DNA of 64,000 bases. Source: JAXGOI01 sp040767605. Its GTDB lineage: Bacteria; Bacillota; Dehalobacteriia; UBA4068. Numbering within the stretch: position 1 is the first letter of the stretch; every line of letters starts with the position of its first letter. Of the stretch, positions 1-8,428 are shown in pieces. Made by a program: the position numbers and the translations under genes. The stretch covers positions 1,178,001 to 1,242,000 of the forward strand of contig JAXGOI010000001.1 in the NCBI GenBank assembly GCA_040767605.1. Direction: 5' to 3'. Below the pieces are notes generated by a model. The model saw only the letters and a program-made list of their open reading frames with translations. It did no database searches and had not been told where the DNA came from.

Positions 1-2
1 AA

Positions 3-602
3 ATCTCAAGGGTGCTCCCGGTAATAGAGGGGCTTCTTTTAGGTAAAATTAAGGTACCAATTTCTATAGACAGCGATAAACCCCCGGTGGTAACAGAGGC
101 TCTTAAAGCCGGGGCGGCTATTATTAACGATATAAGAGGCCTGCAAGGGGCTGGGGAAATGGCCCAAGTGGCCTCCCGCACCAAGGCGCCTTTAATTATT
201 ATGCATCAGGGTTATAATAAGGCCGACGGCCCGGGGGAAATTTGCGCTTATTTTCGCCGCAGCCTGGAAATAGCCCAGGAGGCCGGAATAGATAAGGAAC
301 AGATAATTCTTGACCCCGGCCTGGGCTTTGGCAAGGATACTTTAGATAATCTGGAAATAATCCGTAATTTAGAGGCCTTTAAAGTTTTAGGCAGGCCTTT
401 GTTAATGGGCGGCTCTAATAAGCGCTTTGTGGGGGATATTACCGGCCTCCCTCTGGGTAGGCGGCTAAGCGGCAATTTAGGCTGGGTGGGAGCATCTATT
501 CAAAAGGGCGCCGCTATAATCAGAGTTCATGAGGTTGAAGAAACCCGCCGTTTTACAGCCATGGCGGATGCCATAAAAGGAGCGCCTGCCTATGAGGAAT
601 AA
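3..602 (+). CDS. folP: Dihydropteroate synthase, 5' end outside the window
   Basis: Joins p-aminobenzoate to dihydropterin pyrophosphate in folate synthesis. The reading frame is open from the window edge; the family is usually about 270 residues, so roughly 70 N-terminal residues are missing. Visible family signatures are SIDSDKPPVVTEALKAG with AAIINDIRG, the LDPGLGFGKD phosphate/pterin region, and RVHEVEETRR near the end. The conserved serine/lysine loop reads GGSNKRFVG, a variant of the usual SRKSFIG. It overlaps folB by 11 nt, as expected for a translationally coupled folate operon. Confidence 0.95.
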   Translation: MSRVLPVIEGLLLGKIKVPISIDSDKPPVVTEALKAGAAIINDIRGLQGAGEMAQVASRTKAPLIIMHQGYNKADGPGEICAYFRRSLEIAQEAGIDKEQIILDPGLGFGKDTLDNLEIIRNLEAFKVLGRPLLMGGSNKRFVGDITGLPLGRRLSGNLGWVGASIQKGAAIIRVHEVEETRRFTAMADAIKGAPAYEE

Positions 603-972
603 TAAAAATTACGATAAAATAATTTTAAATAATTGGGAATTTTGGGCCTGCCACGGCGTATATGAGGAAGAGAAGAAAAATAAGCAGAAATTTAAAATAG
701 ATATTACTCTTTATTTAGACCTTGCCCCGGCGGCAAAAAGCGATGATATTAAGGATACCGTAGATTATGCCCTGCTCTATGGCGAAGTTAAAGAACTGGT
801 AGAGGGTAATAGCTATAATCTTTTGGAATGCCTTGCCGCTGCCGTTGCCGGGCTTGCTTTAAAGCGGCCCCTGGTAAAAATGGTAAAAGTGGGGTTAGAA
901 AAACCCTGCGCCCGCCGGGGGGGAGATATTTTCTCTTCAAAAGTAGAAATAAAAAGAGGCCGCATAAATTAG
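592..972 (+). CDS. folB: Dihydroneopterin aldolase
   Basis: Cleaves dihydroneopterin to 6-hydroxymethyl-dihydropterin and glycolaldehyde, the step before FolK. At 126 residues it has normal length. HGVYEEEKK near residue 22 carries the conserved glutamate, VDYALLYGEV is the substrate loop, and KVGLEKPCA near residue 100 carries the catalytic lysine. The ATG lies inside the end of folP, so the two are probably coupled. folK follows after 26 nt. Confidence 0.94.
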   Translation: MRNNKNYDKIILNNWEFWACHGVYEEEKKNKQKFKIDITLYLDLAPAAKSDDIKDTVDYALLYGEVKELVEGNSYNLLECLAAAVAGLALKRPLVKMVKVGLEKPCARRGGDIFSSKVEIKRGRIN

Positions 973-998
973 GCAAAAAATAAAGCGGCGGGGGTTTT

Positions 999-1496
999 AT
1001 GGCAAAAATAAGCTATTTGGGGCTAGGCTGTAATTTAGGGCAATGCAAAGCCCAAATGATAAAAGCAAAAGAGCTTTTGGCAAATACCCCGGGGATAATT
1101 ATAAAAGCCAAATCCTCTTTATACGAAACGGAGCCCTGGGGCCTTAAAAACCAGCCCAATTATTATAATGGGGTATTAAAAATAGCTACTACTCTTAAGC
1201 CTCTTTTATTGCTTTCAGCCTGTTGGGAGGCGGAAAATGCTCTGGGGCGGCAGAGGGAAATAAAATGGGGCCCCCGAACCATGGATATAGATATATTGCT
1301 CTATGCCTCAGAAGAATTAGATTTACCCCGGCTGAAAATACCCCACCCCTATATGACGGAAAGGCTTTTTGTGCTGAAGCCCCTGCTGGAAATCTCCCCA
1401 GATTTACTTATACCCGGTAAAGGCCCGGCGGCGGATTATTTAAAAAACCTTCCTAATCAGGGCCTTAAACTGGCATTTGCCCCGGAGGAATGGTAA
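999..1496 (+). CDS. folK: 2-amino-4-hydroxy-6-hydroxymethyldihydropteridine pyrophosphokinase
   Basis: Transfers pyrophosphate from ATP to hydroxymethyl-dihydropterin, making the FolP substrate. The 165-residue protein has the N-terminal YLGLGCNLG motif, YETEPWG in loop 2, and the HPPK signature around WGPRTMDIDILLY with its metal-binding Asp pair. A G-rich Shine-Dalgarno precedes the ATG. It is the third gene of the folP-folB-folK run. Confidence 0.95.
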   Translation: MAKISYLGLGCNLGQCKAQMIKAKELLANTPGIIIKAKSSLYETEPWGLKNQPNYYNGVLKIATTLKPLLLLSACWEAENALGRQREIKWGPRTMDIDILLYASEELDLPRLKIPHPYMTERLFVLKPLLEISPDLLIPGKGPAADYLKNLPNQGLKLAFAPEEW

Positions 1497-1610
1497 AAAA
1501 GTTTAAAAGAGTTAAAAAGGGTTAAAAAATTTTATTCGGCAGTAAATAAAGTAAGGCAAATACAGCAAATTGTCCTAAAAGCAATAAACCTGCCTAAGGA
1601 GGCAATAATT

Positions 1611-2453
1611 ATGAAAATAATAAATTCTCCCCAAAAAATCCAGGAGATAGCCGGGCTTTGGCGGGCTGATAATTTGCAAATTGGTTTGGTGCCCACTATG
1701 GGAAATCTCCATGAGGGGCATCTTTCTTTAATTAGGGCGGCGGTTGAGGATTGCGATATTACGGTATTAAGCATTTTTGTTAACCCGGCTCAATTCGGGC
1801 CCAGTGAGGATTATGCCGCCTACCCCCGGAGCTTGGCAAGGGATATTCGCCTGGCTTATGAAGCCGGTGCGGATTGTATTTTTGCCCCAAGCCCTAAGGA
1901 TATGTACCCAAAGGATTTTTCCTGCTATGTTGTGCCGGAAAACCTAAGCCATAAGCTTTGCGGTAAAAGCCGCCCGGGGCATTTTAAGGGGGTTTGCACC
2001 GTTGTTTTAAAGCTTTTTAATTTGATAAGGCCTCATTATGCCTATTTTGGGCAAAAGGATGCCCAGCAATATATAATTCTCAGGCAAATGGTAAAAGATT
2101 TTAACCTGAATTTAAAATTATGCCGCCTGCCTATTATACGGGAAGAGGACGGACTGGCAAAAAGCTCCCGCAACGCCTATTTAAGCTCTGAAGAAAGACG
2201 GGAGGCGGCGATTATTTACAGAGCCTTGAAGGAAGGGCAAAGGCTGTATGAAGCAGGGGAGAATTCCGCCTTAAAACTCAAAAAGCAGATGGCGGATATA
2301 ATTAAGGAGGCCCCCGGGGCAAATATAGATTATATTGAAATTGTGGATGCCAATACTCTAAATTCCCTAAACACCCTTAAAAAGCCCTTTATGCTTGGGG
2401 CGGCGGTGTATTTCGGTAAAACAAGGCTTATAGATAATATTATTTTAGATTAG
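1611..2453 (+). CDS. panC: Pantoate--beta-alanine ligase
   Basis: Makes pantothenate from pantoate, beta-alanine and ATP. The 280-residue protein has the class-I-like nucleotide-binding signature PTMGNLHEGH near residue 28 and the KSSRNAYLS motif near residue 185, both diagnostic. AAGGAGG lies 8 nt before the ATG. panB and panD are not adjacent. coaX at 12.9 kb acts on the product, so CoA synthesis genes are split across this region. Confidence 0.96.
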   Translation: MKIINSPQKIQEIAGLWRADNLQIGLVPTMGNLHEGHLSLIRAAVEDCDITVLSIFVNPAQFGPSEDYAAYPRSLARDIRLAYEAGADCIFAPSPKDMYPKDFSCYVVPENLSHKLCGKSRPGHFKGVCTVVLKLFNLIRPHYAYFGQKDAQQYIILRQMVKDFNLNLKLCRLPIIREEDGLAKSSRNAYLSSEERREAAIIYRALKEGQRLYEAGENSALKLKKQMADIIKEAPGANIDYIEIVDANTLNSLNTLKKPFMLGAAVYFGKTRLIDNIILD

Positions 2454-2509
2454 TTTTAATAATATTCCCCGGCGCTAATTGCCAAGGGAGAAATCCGGCA
2501 GGTGGTAAA

Positions 2510-3529
2510 ATGAGGGACTATGAAACCCCTAAGGGCTTAAACGGTTATTTAGAAGAGGGCAGGCTGTTTTTTATTATTAACCCAATGGCCGCCAATGGTA
2601 AGGCCGGCAAATGGTGGCAAAAAACCAGCGCCGATTTAAAGGCAAAAGGCCTGAGCTTTAAGGAAGCCTTTACAAAGGGGGCTAATCAGGCTCAAGGCCA
2701 GGTTAAGGCGGCGATTCTTGAAGGCAGCCGCCTTATTATCGCCGTAGGGGGAGACGGCCTTGTTAATGAGGTTTTAAACGGGGTTTTAGATGAAAAGGGA
2801 AACCTTTTGGCCCCGGATTTAATTTTTGGCTTTTGGCCGGTGGGTACGGGCTGCGATTTTGCCCGGAGCATTTTTAAAAGCAGAAAAGATGAGGATTTAT
2901 ACGGCCTTCTTATAAACGGAATTGTAAAAAGGGTGGATATTGGCCTTGTAAACTGCACCCTGGGGAAAAAAAGGGTTAAACGGTTTTTTCTTAATTCTTC
3001 CGATGCGGGATTAGGGGCTTATACCTGCCATTTTGTTAACAGCGCCACTAAATTTGCCGGCGGCCGCCTTTCTTTTATGTGGGCGGCCCTAAAGGGTGTA
3101 GTCAGCTATAAATATCAGGATATAGAGGTGGAATATGAAAATAATCTCCGGCAGGGCAAATTTTTAATGATTTTTTGCAATAATAGCCGCTATGCCGGGG
3201 GAGGCATGAAAATCACCCCCCGGGCCATTTTAGATGACTGCTTTTTTGATTTGCTTATAGTTCGTAAAATGCCTAAGCTAAAAATTTTATTTTATTTTTT
3301 CAGTATTTATAAAGGCCGCCATATAAACCTTAAAGAGGCTACATATATTAAGGCAAAAAATGTAAAAATTAAAGGCGCCCCCCTTTATGTGGAAACAGAC
3401 GGCGAAACCCCGGGTAAAACCCCGGCGGAATTTAGCCTGCTGCCTAAGGCTTTGCCTCTTCTTTTGCCCAAAAATTATAATCGGGATTTATTTTGCGAAA
3501 GTTTTATTGACAATTTGGATAAGCTTTAA
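2510..3529 (+). CDS. Diacylglycerol kinase-family lipid kinase (YegS/BmrU type)
   Basis: A soluble lipid kinase of the DAGK catalytic fold, likely phosphorylating a membrane lipid such as diacylglycerol. Over 339 residues it shows FFIINPMAANGKAG at residues 20-33, the GGDGLVNEVLNG nucleotide motif near residue 80, and PVGTGCDFARS near residue 112. The glycine-rich loop is GTGCDFAR where the family usually has GTANDFAR. GGTGG precedes the ATG. The exact substrate cannot be told from sequence. Confidence 0.88.
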   Translation: MRDYETPKGLNGYLEEGRLFFIINPMAANGKAGKWWQKTSADLKAKGLSFKEAFTKGANQAQGQVKAAILEGSRLIIAVGGDGLVNEVLNGVLDEKGNLLAPDLIFGFWPVGTGCDFARSIFKSRKDEDLYGLLINGIVKRVDIGLVNCTLGKKRVKRFFLNSSDAGLGAYTCHFVNSATKFAGGRLSFMWAALKGVVSYKYQDIEVEYENNLRQGKFLMIFCNNSRYAGGGMKITPRAILDDCFFDLLIVRKMPKLKILFYFFSIYKGRHINLKEATYIKAKNVKIKGAPLYVETDGETPGKTPAEFSLLPKALPLLLPKNYNRDLFCESFIDNLDKL

Positions 3530-3616
3530 TATACTGTGGGTATATCTTATTAACATAGTAAGGAATGCGTTTTGGGCCGGTTATGATTTAGGCTGATTAT
3601 GAAACGGAGGATTAAA

Positions 3617-4042
3617 ATGCATATTTCCACCAAAGGCAGATACGGCTTAAGGGCTTTACTGGATCTTGCCGTAAATTCTCAAGGGGGGCCTATTGCCTTA
3701 TCCGCAATAGCGAAGCGCCAGCAGATTTCCGAAGGCTATTTAGAACAAATTATGATGCCCATGAGAAAGCATGGGCTGGTAAAAAGCATAAGGGGAGCTA
3801 AAGGCGGCTACCTTTTGGCCCGCCCCCCCCATGAAATAATGGCCGGAGAGGTTTTTGAGATTTTAGAGGGGGATTTGCTCCTTTCGGATTGCATAGGCAA
3901 AAATAAGCGCCCCTGCTCTTTTGAGGAAAGCTGTTCCGCCCGTATACTTTGGAAGGAAATTGAAGACAGTATAAATAAAATTCTCTTTTCTTATTCTCTG
4001 GAAGATTTATTGCAAAGCGGCTCTAAAAATAAACCGGAATAA
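3617..4042 (+). CDS. Rrf2/IscR-type transcriptional regulator
   Basis: Winged-helix regulator, typically sensing Fe-S status or cysteine supply. The 141-residue product starts MHISTKGRYGLRALLDLA, the family hallmark. I chose this ATG over the in-frame one at 3599 because CGGAGGA lies 5 nt upstream and the family begins with this segment. Three cysteines in a C-x7-C-x5-C arrangement around residues 93-107 could ligate an Fe-S cluster. The cysteine desulfurase gene follows 30 nt later, the usual iscR-iscS pairing, but no iscU scaffold gene is adjacent. Confidence 0.92.
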   Translation: MHISTKGRYGLRALLDLAVNSQGGPIALSAIAKRQQISEGYLEQIMMPMRKHGLVKSIRGAKGGYLLARPPHEIMAGEVFEILEGDLLLSDCIGKNKRPCSFEESCSARILWKEIEDSINKILFSYSLEDLLQSGSKNKPE

Positions 4043-4072
4043 ATATTCTCTAAAAGTCAAGGAGATGGTTTT

Positions 4073-5227
4073 TTGCAGCGCGTATATTTGGATAATGCCG
4101 CCACCACACCCCTTTTCCCTCAGGTGGCGGAAAAAATGGCGGATTATTTAACCCATAATTTTGGTAATCCCTCCAGCCTTCACAGCTTCGGCCGGGAGGT
4201 TAGGGCAGATATGGACAAAGCCCGCAATCAGGCGGCGGAGCTTATAAATGCCAAGGAGGGGGAAATATTTTTTACCTCCGGCGGTACGGAGGCGGATAAT
4301 TTAGCAATTTTAGGCACGGCCCAATATAAGGGCAAGGGGCATATTATTACCTCAAAGGTGGAGCATCACGCGGTTTTACATGCCTGTGAGGCCTTAGATG
4401 AAAAAAATTATGCTATCACCTATTTGCCGGTGGATGAATATGGAATGGTTAAACCGGATACGCTTAAAGCCGCCCTGCGGCCGGATACAATTTTAGTTTC
4501 CATAATGCAGGGGAATAATGAAATGGGAACCATAAACCCCATAAAAGAGCTGGCGGCTATTGCTAAAGAGGGCGGGGCTTTATTCCATACGGATGCGGTG
4601 CAAAGCGTTGGCAAAATTCCGGTGGATGTTGAAGATTTAGGTGTAGATTTACTGGTTTATTCCGGCCATAAAATAAATGGCCCCAAAGGCATAGGTGTTC
4701 TTTATAAGCGCAGGGGTGTGGTTTTAAAAAGGCTCTTTTACGGCGGCGGGCAGGAGAAGAAGCTCCGCCCCGGTACGGAAAACCTCCCCGGCATAGTAGG
4801 CCTGGGGCTGGCCGCCCAATTAACCCGGGAAAATATGGCCGCCCTGAATAAAGAATGGCTTGAATTAAGAGATTATTTTATTAAAGAGGCTCTGGCAAAA
4901 ATTCCTCATCTGCGTTTAAACGGCCACCCTAAAGAGCGTTTGCCCCATAATATAAACCTCAGTTTTAATTATATTGAGGGGGAGGCCCTTTTACTCCATT
5001 TAGATTTAAACGGTATTGCCTGCTCCGCCGGGTCTGCCTGCTCTTCGGCCTCTTTAGAGCCTTCCCATGTTTTAAAGGCTATGGGGCTGGCCCCGGAATG
5101 GAGCCAAAGTTCCCTGCGTTTTTCTCTGGGGCTGGGGAATACCAGGGAGGAAATTGATTATACCATTAAGGTGCTGGCGGAAAAAGTAGCACTTTTGCGT
5201 TCTCATTCCCCTTTTTATAAAGGCTGA
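4073..5227 (+). CDS. Cysteine desulfurase, NifS/IscS family
   Basis: PLP enzyme that removes sulfur from cysteine for Fe-S clusters and thio-modifications. The start is TTG with AAGGAGATGG upstream. YLDNAATTP lies near the N-terminus; HTDAVQSVG and SGHKINGPKG (PLP lysine about residue 200) are present. The active-site loop GSACSSASLEPSH carries the catalytic cysteine at about residue 323. Length, 384 residues, is normal. It follows the Rrf2 regulator and may be controlled by it. In a selenium-using organism it could also mobilise selenium, but nothing here proves that. Confidence 0.94.
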   Translation: MQRVYLDNAATTPLFPQVAEKMADYLTHNFGNPSSLHSFGREVRADMDKARNQAAELINAKEGEIFFTSGGTEADNLAILGTAQYKGKGHIITSKVEHHAVLHACEALDEKNYAITYLPVDEYGMVKPDTLKAALRPDTILVSIMQGNNEMGTINPIKELAAIAKEGGALFHTDAVQSVGKIPVDVEDLGVDLLVYSGHKINGPKGIGVLYKRRGVVLKRLFYGGGQEKKLRPGTENLPGIVGLGLAAQLTRENMAALNKEWLELRDYFIKEALAKIPHLRLNGHPKERLPHNINLSFNYIEGEALLLHLDLNGIACSAGSACSSASLEPSHVLKAMGLAPEWSQSSLRFSLGLGNTREEIDYTIKVLAEKVALLRSHSPFYKG

Positions 5228-5238
5228 GTTTTTACTTT

Positions 5239-5264
5239 AAGCGCGGTTTCCCCGCGCTTTTTTT
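5239..5264 (+). terminator. Rho-independent terminator after the cysteine desulfurase gene
   Basis: An 8-bp stem (AAGCGCGG pairing with CCGCGCTT) with a 5-nt loop is followed by a run of T. It begins 11 nt after the stop codon and closes the Rrf2-desulfurase unit. Confidence 0.93.
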
Positions 5265-5350
5265 ATTGCCCCTATATTGCAAAAGGGGCAATGCGCAAAA
5301 GTGGCAAAAAACCTCCTTTGGCATAATATGGCAGAAAAAGGAGGGATTTT

Positions 5351-5545
5351 ATGAAATTTTTAGGCCTGCTTGTTCTTTTTTACTTAATTGCGGCCTTAAT
5401 ATTACAAAGCTGGCAAACGGCCTTTTTAGTGCTTTTGGGGATGGTTTTTTTAGGGGTTTTAATTGCTCTTTTAGTTTACAGCTGGCAGTATATGAAAGAA
5501 AAGGATAATCTGAAAGAAAAAGAAAAATGGGATGAAAGCCCCTGA
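5351..5545 (+). CDS. Small two-segment membrane protein, unknown function
   Basis: I do not recognise this 64-residue protein. A strong AAGGAGG lies 7 nt upstream of the ATG. Two hydrophobic segments (about residues 3-18 and 23-43) are followed by a charged tail rich in Lys and Glu. It sits alone between two terminators, so it is a separate transcription unit. Its stop codon falls inside the downstream terminator. A real gene is likely from the ribosome binding site and the clean membrane topology. Confidence 0.7.
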   Translation: MKFLGLLVLFYLIAALILQSWQTAFLVLLGMVFLGVLIALLVYSWQYMKEKDNLKEKEKWDESP

Positions 5546-5561
5546 GCCGGGGCTTTTTCTT
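5535..5561 (+). terminator. Terminator overlapping the end of the small membrane protein gene
   Basis: AGCCCC pairs with GGGGCT around a 6-nt loop, followed by TTTTTCT. The stop codon lies in the loop. Confidence 0.88.
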
Positions 5562-5687
5562 ATATAGGCTGTTTTATGAGGATAATATAAGAAGGGCAGG
5601 AATAAACCAAAAAAATGTAGAAGTATTAAAAAATTAAGCCTTAAAAGTATAGCGGAATAATAATCGGGGGGTTCCCCCGCCTATAGA

Positions 5688-7154
5688 TTGGTTGTGATAC
5701 CTGTGCAGGAAGAAAATAAAAATCTGTTTACCGGGGAGGCTGTCAATAAGCCAAATTCCCCAAAACCTAAAAGCAGGAAACTTATTTTTGCTTTACTCCC
5801 TGTGTTTTTCCTGGTTTTGCCGATTATCTCCAATGCTTTTGCCGCCGGCCCCCCTCAGGAGGGGGTAATTTCTTCTCAGAGTGTACATATTAAACCTCTG
5901 CCGGCTCTGCCAAAGGTTGCCATCTGCGATTATTTTATTAAAAACGCCTTAATTGTAGACGGTAGCGGAGAGCTGCCCTATGAAGGGAATTTAGCCGTCC
6001 GGGGGGATACCATTGTAGATGTAGGGCAATGCCTCCCCTCCCCCAAGGCAAAAATTATTGATGCCCAGGGTAAAATTGTTGCCCCCGGTTTTATTGATAT
6101 TCATACCCATACCGACGATTATTGGCCTCAAAAGGGTAATGGGGCCATGGTTTTAGCCCAGGGTATTACCACCCATATTGTGGGTAATTGCGGAACCTCT
6201 ACCGGGAATGTCTCCCGGTATTTAGAAAGCGCGGATAATGCCGCCATTAATGTGGGAACATTTTTAGGCTATAAGGCCCTGAGAAGGGGAATAATACCCG
6301 ATAACCGGGAGGTTACCCCGGAGGTATTATCCAAAATGGAGGAACAACTGGCAGCTGCTCTGGATAACGGCGCTATGGGGCTTTCTTTGGGTCTTTCATA
6401 TTACCCTCAAAATAAGGCCGGCTATAATGAGCTTTTAGCTCTGGCAAAAGTTGTAAAAAGCCGGAATGCCCTACTTGCCGTGCATATTAGGGATGAATAT
6501 GACGGAGTTATCCCCTCGGTGGAGGAATTAATAAGGCTTGCCAAAGAAAGCGGGGCCCGCACCCAGTACAGCCATATTAAAGCGGCGGGAGAAAAAAACT
6601 GGCCTAAGCTGGATAGGGTAATGGAATTATTTGATAAGGCTGTTTTTGACGGGCTGGATATTAAGGGAGATGTATATATTTATCCCTATTCCAGCTGGGA
6701 TATAGGCTCAAGCCGGGATTCCCTCTCGGTTAAAAATATTAAAAAAATCCTTTCCAACCCCAATGTGGCAATCGGCAGCGATTCCGGCCTGAATAAAAAC
6801 GGGAATGCCATACATCCCAGAGCTTACGGCAATGCCATTGCCTTCCTCTGCCTTTATGTAAGGGATGAGCCCCTTTTATGCCTTGAGGAAGCGGTTATGA
6901 AAATGACATCCCTGCCGGCGGCAATTATGAATATTGAAGGCAGAGGCCTTTTGGCAAAGGGAATGAAGGCGGATATTGCCGTATTTAATTTAAAAGATTT
7001 AAAAGAAAACGGCAAGAGGAATGACCCAAACCGGATTGCCCAGGGAATGAGCTATGTTTTTGTTAACGGTAAGCCGGTTATAGATGAGGGGAAGTTTACA
7101 AATATTTTAAACGGCAGGAACTTAAGGCTTAAGGGCTCTTATACCAATAAATAA
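5688..7154 (+). CDS. Secreted N-acyl-D-amino-acid deacylase-like amidohydrolase
   Basis: Zinc amidohydrolase of the D-aminoacylase group, expected to hydrolyse N-acyl-D-amino acids or related amides. After a polar stretch of about 30 residues comes a hydrophobic segment (about 32-48) ending in SNAFAAG, which reads as a signal peptide, so the enzyme is probably exported. The amidohydrolase signature GFIDIHTHTD lies near residue 135, and a VGNCGTS loop gives the bridging cysteine typical of the family. HIRDEYD, the YSHIK histidine and a GSDSG aspartate follow. The start TTG has no good Shine-Dalgarno; a C/G-rich hairpin lies just upstream. No neighbour indicates the substrate. Confidence 0.85.
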   Translation: MVVIPVQEENKNLFTGEAVNKPNSPKPKSRKLIFALLPVFFLVLPIISNAFAAGPPQEGVISSQSVHIKPLPALPKVAICDYFIKNALIVDGSGELPYEGNLAVRGDTIVDVGQCLPSPKAKIIDAQGKIVAPGFIDIHTHTDDYWPQKGNGAMVLAQGITTHIVGNCGTSTGNVSRYLESADNAAINVGTFLGYKALRRGIIPDNREVTPEVLSKMEEQLAAALDNGAMGLSLGLSYYPQNKAGYNELLALAKVVKSRNALLAVHIRDEYDGVIPSVEELIRLAKESGARTQYSHIKAAGEKNWPKLDRVMELFDKAVFDGLDIKGDVYIYPYSSWDIGSSRDSLSVKNIKKILSNPNVAIGSDSGLNKNGNAIHPRAYGNAIAFLCLYVRDEPLLCLEEAVMKMTSLPAAIMNIEGRGLLAKGMKADIAVFNLKDLKENGKRNDPNRIAQGMSYVFVNGKPVIDEGKFTNILNGRNLRLKGSYTNK

Positions 7155-7254
7155 AAGCCCTGCGGAATTAAGCCATACCTAAACTAAAGGCATAAAGGGA
7201 TTTGCTTTTAAGGAAAATTATAAATTAAGGGCAATTATAAGAGGGGGCAAAATA

Positions 7255-7719
7255 ATGTGGGCTGCTAATTTAAAAAAAGAAGAATGCCAGATTCTTGAAA
7301 AAGTATTAAGGCAGGGGCAATATATGCAAATTGCTTTAAGCTATCAGGGAGAGCCTCACTTAATTGCCATGAATTATGCCTGGGAGGGGCAACGCATTTA
7401 CCTCCATGGGGCCAATAGGGGGCGCAAAAGCCTGATATTTAATAAAACTGTTAAAGTTGTATTTCAGGTTGTGGAAGGGGCGGAGATTATCCCCGGGGAA
7501 GAGGCCTGCAGTATTTCCGCCCGTTTTTACAGCGTAGAGGGCAGAGGTACTCTTTTTACGGCAAGCCCTGAAGAAAAGATTAAGGCCCTGGATTGTTTTA
7601 CCCGTAAGTATGCCTCTAAAGAAAATTGTGTTTATTCCCAAAAAATACTGGATGCCACTACGGTTTGGGTTATAAGCATAAGCAGCCTAAGCGGCAAAAT
7701 TAAAGGCTATTCCCTTTAA
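7255..7719 (+). CDS. Pyridoxamine 5'-phosphate oxidase-family flavin split-barrel protein
   Basis: A 154-residue protein resembling the NimA-like FMN-binding split-barrel group. The pattern is an N-terminal helix, then AMNYAWEGQRIYLHGANRGRKS, which matches the family's nYgye-iYfHsA-GrK motif, and VKVVFQVV. GAGGGGG precedes the ATG. Members bind FMN, F420 or heme and often reduce electrophiles, but the substrate is not predictable. It stands next to a ferritin-like gene, which may hint at redox protection; that link is inference only. Confidence 0.8.
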   Translation: MWAANLKKEECQILEKVLRQGQYMQIALSYQGEPHLIAMNYAWEGQRIYLHGANRGRKSLIFNKTVKVVFQVVEGAEIIPGEEACSISARFYSVEGRGTLFTASPEEKIKALDCFTRKYASKENCVYSQKILDATTVWVISISSLSGKIKGYSL

Positions 7720-7802
7720 TTTATAGGCCTGCCTTGCCAGGCACAAATAAAAACAGATTGAAATATTATGGCATAACTGACTTATAATAGGGAGGTTATG
7801 CC

Positions 7803-8234
7803 ATGTTTATTCCCGAGCAGCAGCAGTATGAGGATTATGAAACTATCCGCCTGCTTAAAGAGGCCATGGCGGCTGAAAAAATGGCCGCCAGAGACTATGA
7901 ATTATTAATTGCCGCCACTGAAAATCAGGAGGGGGGAATCTGGCTGGGGCATATTCTCAATGTTGAAAAGCGCCATTTTTTGCTTTTAGAGGATATTTAT
8001 CAGGATTTAACCGGGGAGAATTACCCCATAAAAAATTCCCCCGCCAGTATGCCCCGGGAATACCCCGAAATGCTTAAAACCTCTATTTGCGATGAGCTGG
8101 AGGCGGTGGCTTTTTATGAAAAACTGGCCCCCCGCCTTTTATGCCTTCGCCATAAGGAAATTATTTGGAGAATTTTAAATGATGAAAAGGAGCATGCCAG
8201 AACCCTGGCGGGGATATACAGCCAATGGCATTAA
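7803..8234 (+). CDS. Ferritin-like di-iron protein
   Basis: A 143-residue, mostly helical protein with the spacing of a ferritin-like four-helix bundle. Candidate metal ligands are the glutamate in AAEKMAARDYELL (helix 1), EKRH (helix 2), CDELEAVAFYEKL (helix 3) and DEKEHA (helix 4), i.e. two E-x2-H pairs. It lacks the rubredoxin domain of classical rubrerythrin. AGGGAGG lies before the ATG. A role in peroxide or iron handling is likely from the family; the exact subgroup is uncertain. Confidence 0.78.
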   Translation: MFIPEQQQYEDYETIRLLKEAMAAEKMAARDYELLIAATENQEGGIWLGHILNVEKRHFLLLEDIYQDLTGENYPIKNSPASMPREYPEMLKTSICDELEAVAFYEKLAPRLLCLRHKEIIWRILNDEKEHARTLAGIYSQWH

Positions 8235-8280
8235 GGTTTAAAATAAAGGCTTAATAATTAAATTTAATAAGCTGTATTTA

Positions 8281-8308
8281 AAAGGCGGCCAAGCCGCCTC
8301 TTATTTTT
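8281..8308 (+). terminator. Terminator after the ferritin-like gene
   Basis: AAGGCGGC and GCCGCCTC flank a CAA loop, followed by TTATTTTT. Confidence 0.88.
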
Positions 8309-8316
8309 GGAAATAA

Positions 8317-8387
8317 TCAAAGATTTATTTGAATGTTCTTGACAACGCTGGTTAAATCTTTATAATAATAATCAAAGAGAGCTTTGA
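8317..8387 (+). promoter_or_regulatory. Promoter with two dyads, predicted ArsR/CadC operators
   Basis: TTGACA at 8339-8344 and TATAAT at 8361-8366 are 16 bp apart. An upstream inverted repeat TCAAA-N6-TTTGA lies at 8317-8332, and a downstream one, TCAAAG-N4-CTTTGA, at 8372-8387. They flank the promoter elements. Both share the TCAAA/TTTGA half-site, so one regulator probably binds both. The ArsR-type gene begins 41 nt later. Confidence 0.75.
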
Positions 8388-8428
8388 GTGTTACTTATTT
8401 TAATTATTTGTTTTTATTGGGAGGAAAT

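Noticed and set aside
5266..5508. 80-residue open frame overlapping the small membrane protein gene
   Set aside because: It lies in another frame; only the 5351 start has a strong AAGGAGG and a coherent membrane protein.
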